From the NCBI GenBank assembly GCA_900318975.1, contig ONMY01000164.1, forward strand, positions 1-6,647: a stretch of 6,647 nt of DNA, in the 5' to 3' direction. Under the pieces are notes generated by a model, which had not been told where the DNA came from, searched no databases, and saw nothing but the letters and a program-made list of their open reading frames with translations. Below, piece after piece: positions 5,693-6,647 of the stretch. Each line of letters opens with the position of its first letter. Position 1 is the stretch's first letter. This stretch comes from an uncultured Bacillota bacterium (lineage in GTDB: Bacteria > Bacillota_I > Bacilli_A > Izemoplasmatales > UBA1188). A program made the translations under genes and the position numbers.

Positions 5693-6647
5693 ATGACAAA
5701 GGAGACTTGGCTAAATAGAATTTTAGAAAACTCTCTTTTATATGGGGATAAAATTGCCCTTATAGTAAAAGATGAAAAAATATCTTATAGAGACCTCATC
5801 GAGGTCTCTTATGGTGTTTCTTTAAAACTAAAACAATGTTTTAAAAAGAAAGACTATCTAATAATTAAATCTACAACCACCATAAGTTTTTATATAATGT
5901 ATTTAGCATCCAATATGGCAAATCTAATATTTGTACCGGTTGATGAATCGTCTCCAGATTCGATAATTAAAGAAAAAATCAAAAGATTAAATCCAAAACT
6001 AGTCTTTGATTTTTCTTTTAATCCTGATGGTATAAAAACACTTAAAAGCAAACAATTTATTGAAGGCATAAACAGCAAATATAAATCTATAAAAGACAAA
6101 AAAAGAGTTGCTATTCTTCTTGAAACATCGGGAACCACTTCAATAAAAAAAGAAGTTGAAATCTATAGTAGCGAGTTCAACCAAGCATTTGAAATTGGTA
6201 AAATACTAAACTATAGCGAAGAAACTATATTATATCTTTTTGCACCACCAAGCCACTATGCTTTTTATATTATGTCAACCGCAGCTTTAATATATGCAGG
6301 AACCGTAGTATTTAGCCCCTCACTAGTGGATGTGAAGTTTTTTAAAGATGCAATAGACCTTGGTGTTAATTCAATACATATGACCCCAACAACCATGGAT
6401 TTTTATTTGACTAGAGGAAAAGATTTTTTAGAAGAAATAAATAAAAATATGAAAACCATATCCTTTGCTGGAGAAAAACTATCAATTAATAAGGAAAAAG
6501 AAATCAAAACAGTATTTAAGAATACTGATCTTTTCATTCTTTATGGTTCTACTGAAACTGGCGCTATTTCTTATTATAATTTTCAAAAGGACGAAGTCAT
6601 CGATTCGTGTGTAGGCTATACTTTTAACAATGTAAATGTAAAAATTG
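5693..6647 (+). CDS. Adenylate-forming (AMP-binding, ANL superfamily) enzyme, 3' end missing
   Basis: The ATG lies two bases after the regulator's stop, and 318 codons are visible before the window ends, with no in-frame stop. Members activate a carboxylic acid as acyl-AMP and pass it to CoA or a carrier-protein thiol. Visible motifs are an opening DKIALIVKDEKISYRDL (19-35), an A2-like VPVDESSPDSIIKEKI (81-96) as in NRPS and DltA-type domains, the P-loop ETSGTTSIKKEV (144-155), APPSHYAF (184-191), SFAGEKL (257-263) and LYGSTETGAI (283-292). The P-loop departs from the usual TSGTTGxPKGV, with Ser150 for Gly and Glu154 for the last Gly. The early P-loop position fits DltA or a stand-alone adenylation domain better than acetyl-CoA synthetase. 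Substrate is unknown, and the C-terminal lid domain is outside the window. There is no ribosome binding site upstream, so translation probably depends on the preceding gene. Confidence 0.88.
   Translation, partial: MTKETWLNRILENSLLYGDKIALIVKDEKISYRDLIEVSYGVSLKLKQCFKKKDYLIIKSTTTISFYIMYLASNMANLIFVPVDESSPDSIIKEKIKRLNPKLVFDFSFNPDGIKTLKSKQFIEGINSKYKSIKDKKRVAILLETSGTTSIKKEVEIYSSEFNQAFEIGKILNYSEETILYLFAPPSHYAFYIMSTAALIYAGTVVFSPSLVDVKFFKDAIDLGVNSIHMTPTTMDFYLTRGKDFLEEINKNMKTISFAGEKLSINKEKEIKTVFKNTDLFILYGSTETGAISYYNFQKDEVIDSCVGYTFNNVNVKI
5789..5809 (+). repeat. 9-bp perfect inverted repeat early in the AMP-binding gene
   Basis: AGAGACCTC at 5789-5797 and its exact reverse complement at 5801-5809 flank a 3-base ATC loop, about 100 bases into the coding region. 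No T-run follows. It may be a coincidence of the codons for RDLIEVS, or an mRNA structure that slows translation or protects the message. Confidence 0.45.

Noticed and set aside
693..6647. Mycoplasma-type code with TGA as tryptophan
   Set aside because: All tryptophans are TGG and no gene needs TGA read-through. The absence of TGA stops among four is too small a sample to mean anything.

Overview
The window is a low-GC stretch carrying five protein genes, all on the + strand, with no RNA gene, insertion sequence or CRISPR array that I can recognise. The A/T-rich codon use, good Shine-Dalgarno site, Gram-positive style lipoprotein signal and LytTR regulator suggest a Firmicutes-type bacterium. 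A gut-associated Bacilli or Mollicutes-related lineage is my inference, not something the sequence proves. Tryptophan is always TGG, and the four visible stops are TAA, TAA, TAA and TAG. The standard code fits.

Region 1 (1-542) is the 3' end of a collagen-like surface protein. It has 46 uninterrupted Gly-X-Y triplets, then a short tail of Cys-Gly motif, hydrophobic helix and basic end, which looks like a membrane anchor or sorting signal. Region 2 (543-692) is the only real intergenic space. It holds two back-to-back long hairpins, probably terminators, and the ribosome binding site of the next gene.

Region 3 (693 to the window end) is a tightly packed row of four genes separated by only 2, 1 and 2 bases, so very likely one operon. 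The first encodes a lipoprotein with three InlB-type B repeats and a carbohydrate-binding-like domain. The second encodes a large glycoside hydrolase family 3 enzyme with its two halves in reversed order and a membrane helix at each end. The third encodes a LytTR DNA-binding regulator whose receiver domain has lost its phosphorylation residues. The fourth, cut by the window end, encodes an adenylate-forming (AMP-binding) enzyme.

My reading is that the lipoprotein and GH3 enzyme form an outward-facing glycan-binding and glycan-cleaving pair, that the LytTR protein controls this or a related locus, and that the AMP-binding enzyme begins a biosynthetic or surface-modification section continuing downstream. 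The link between the surface pair and the adenylating enzyme is inferred only from operon structure. It is the most open question in the window.
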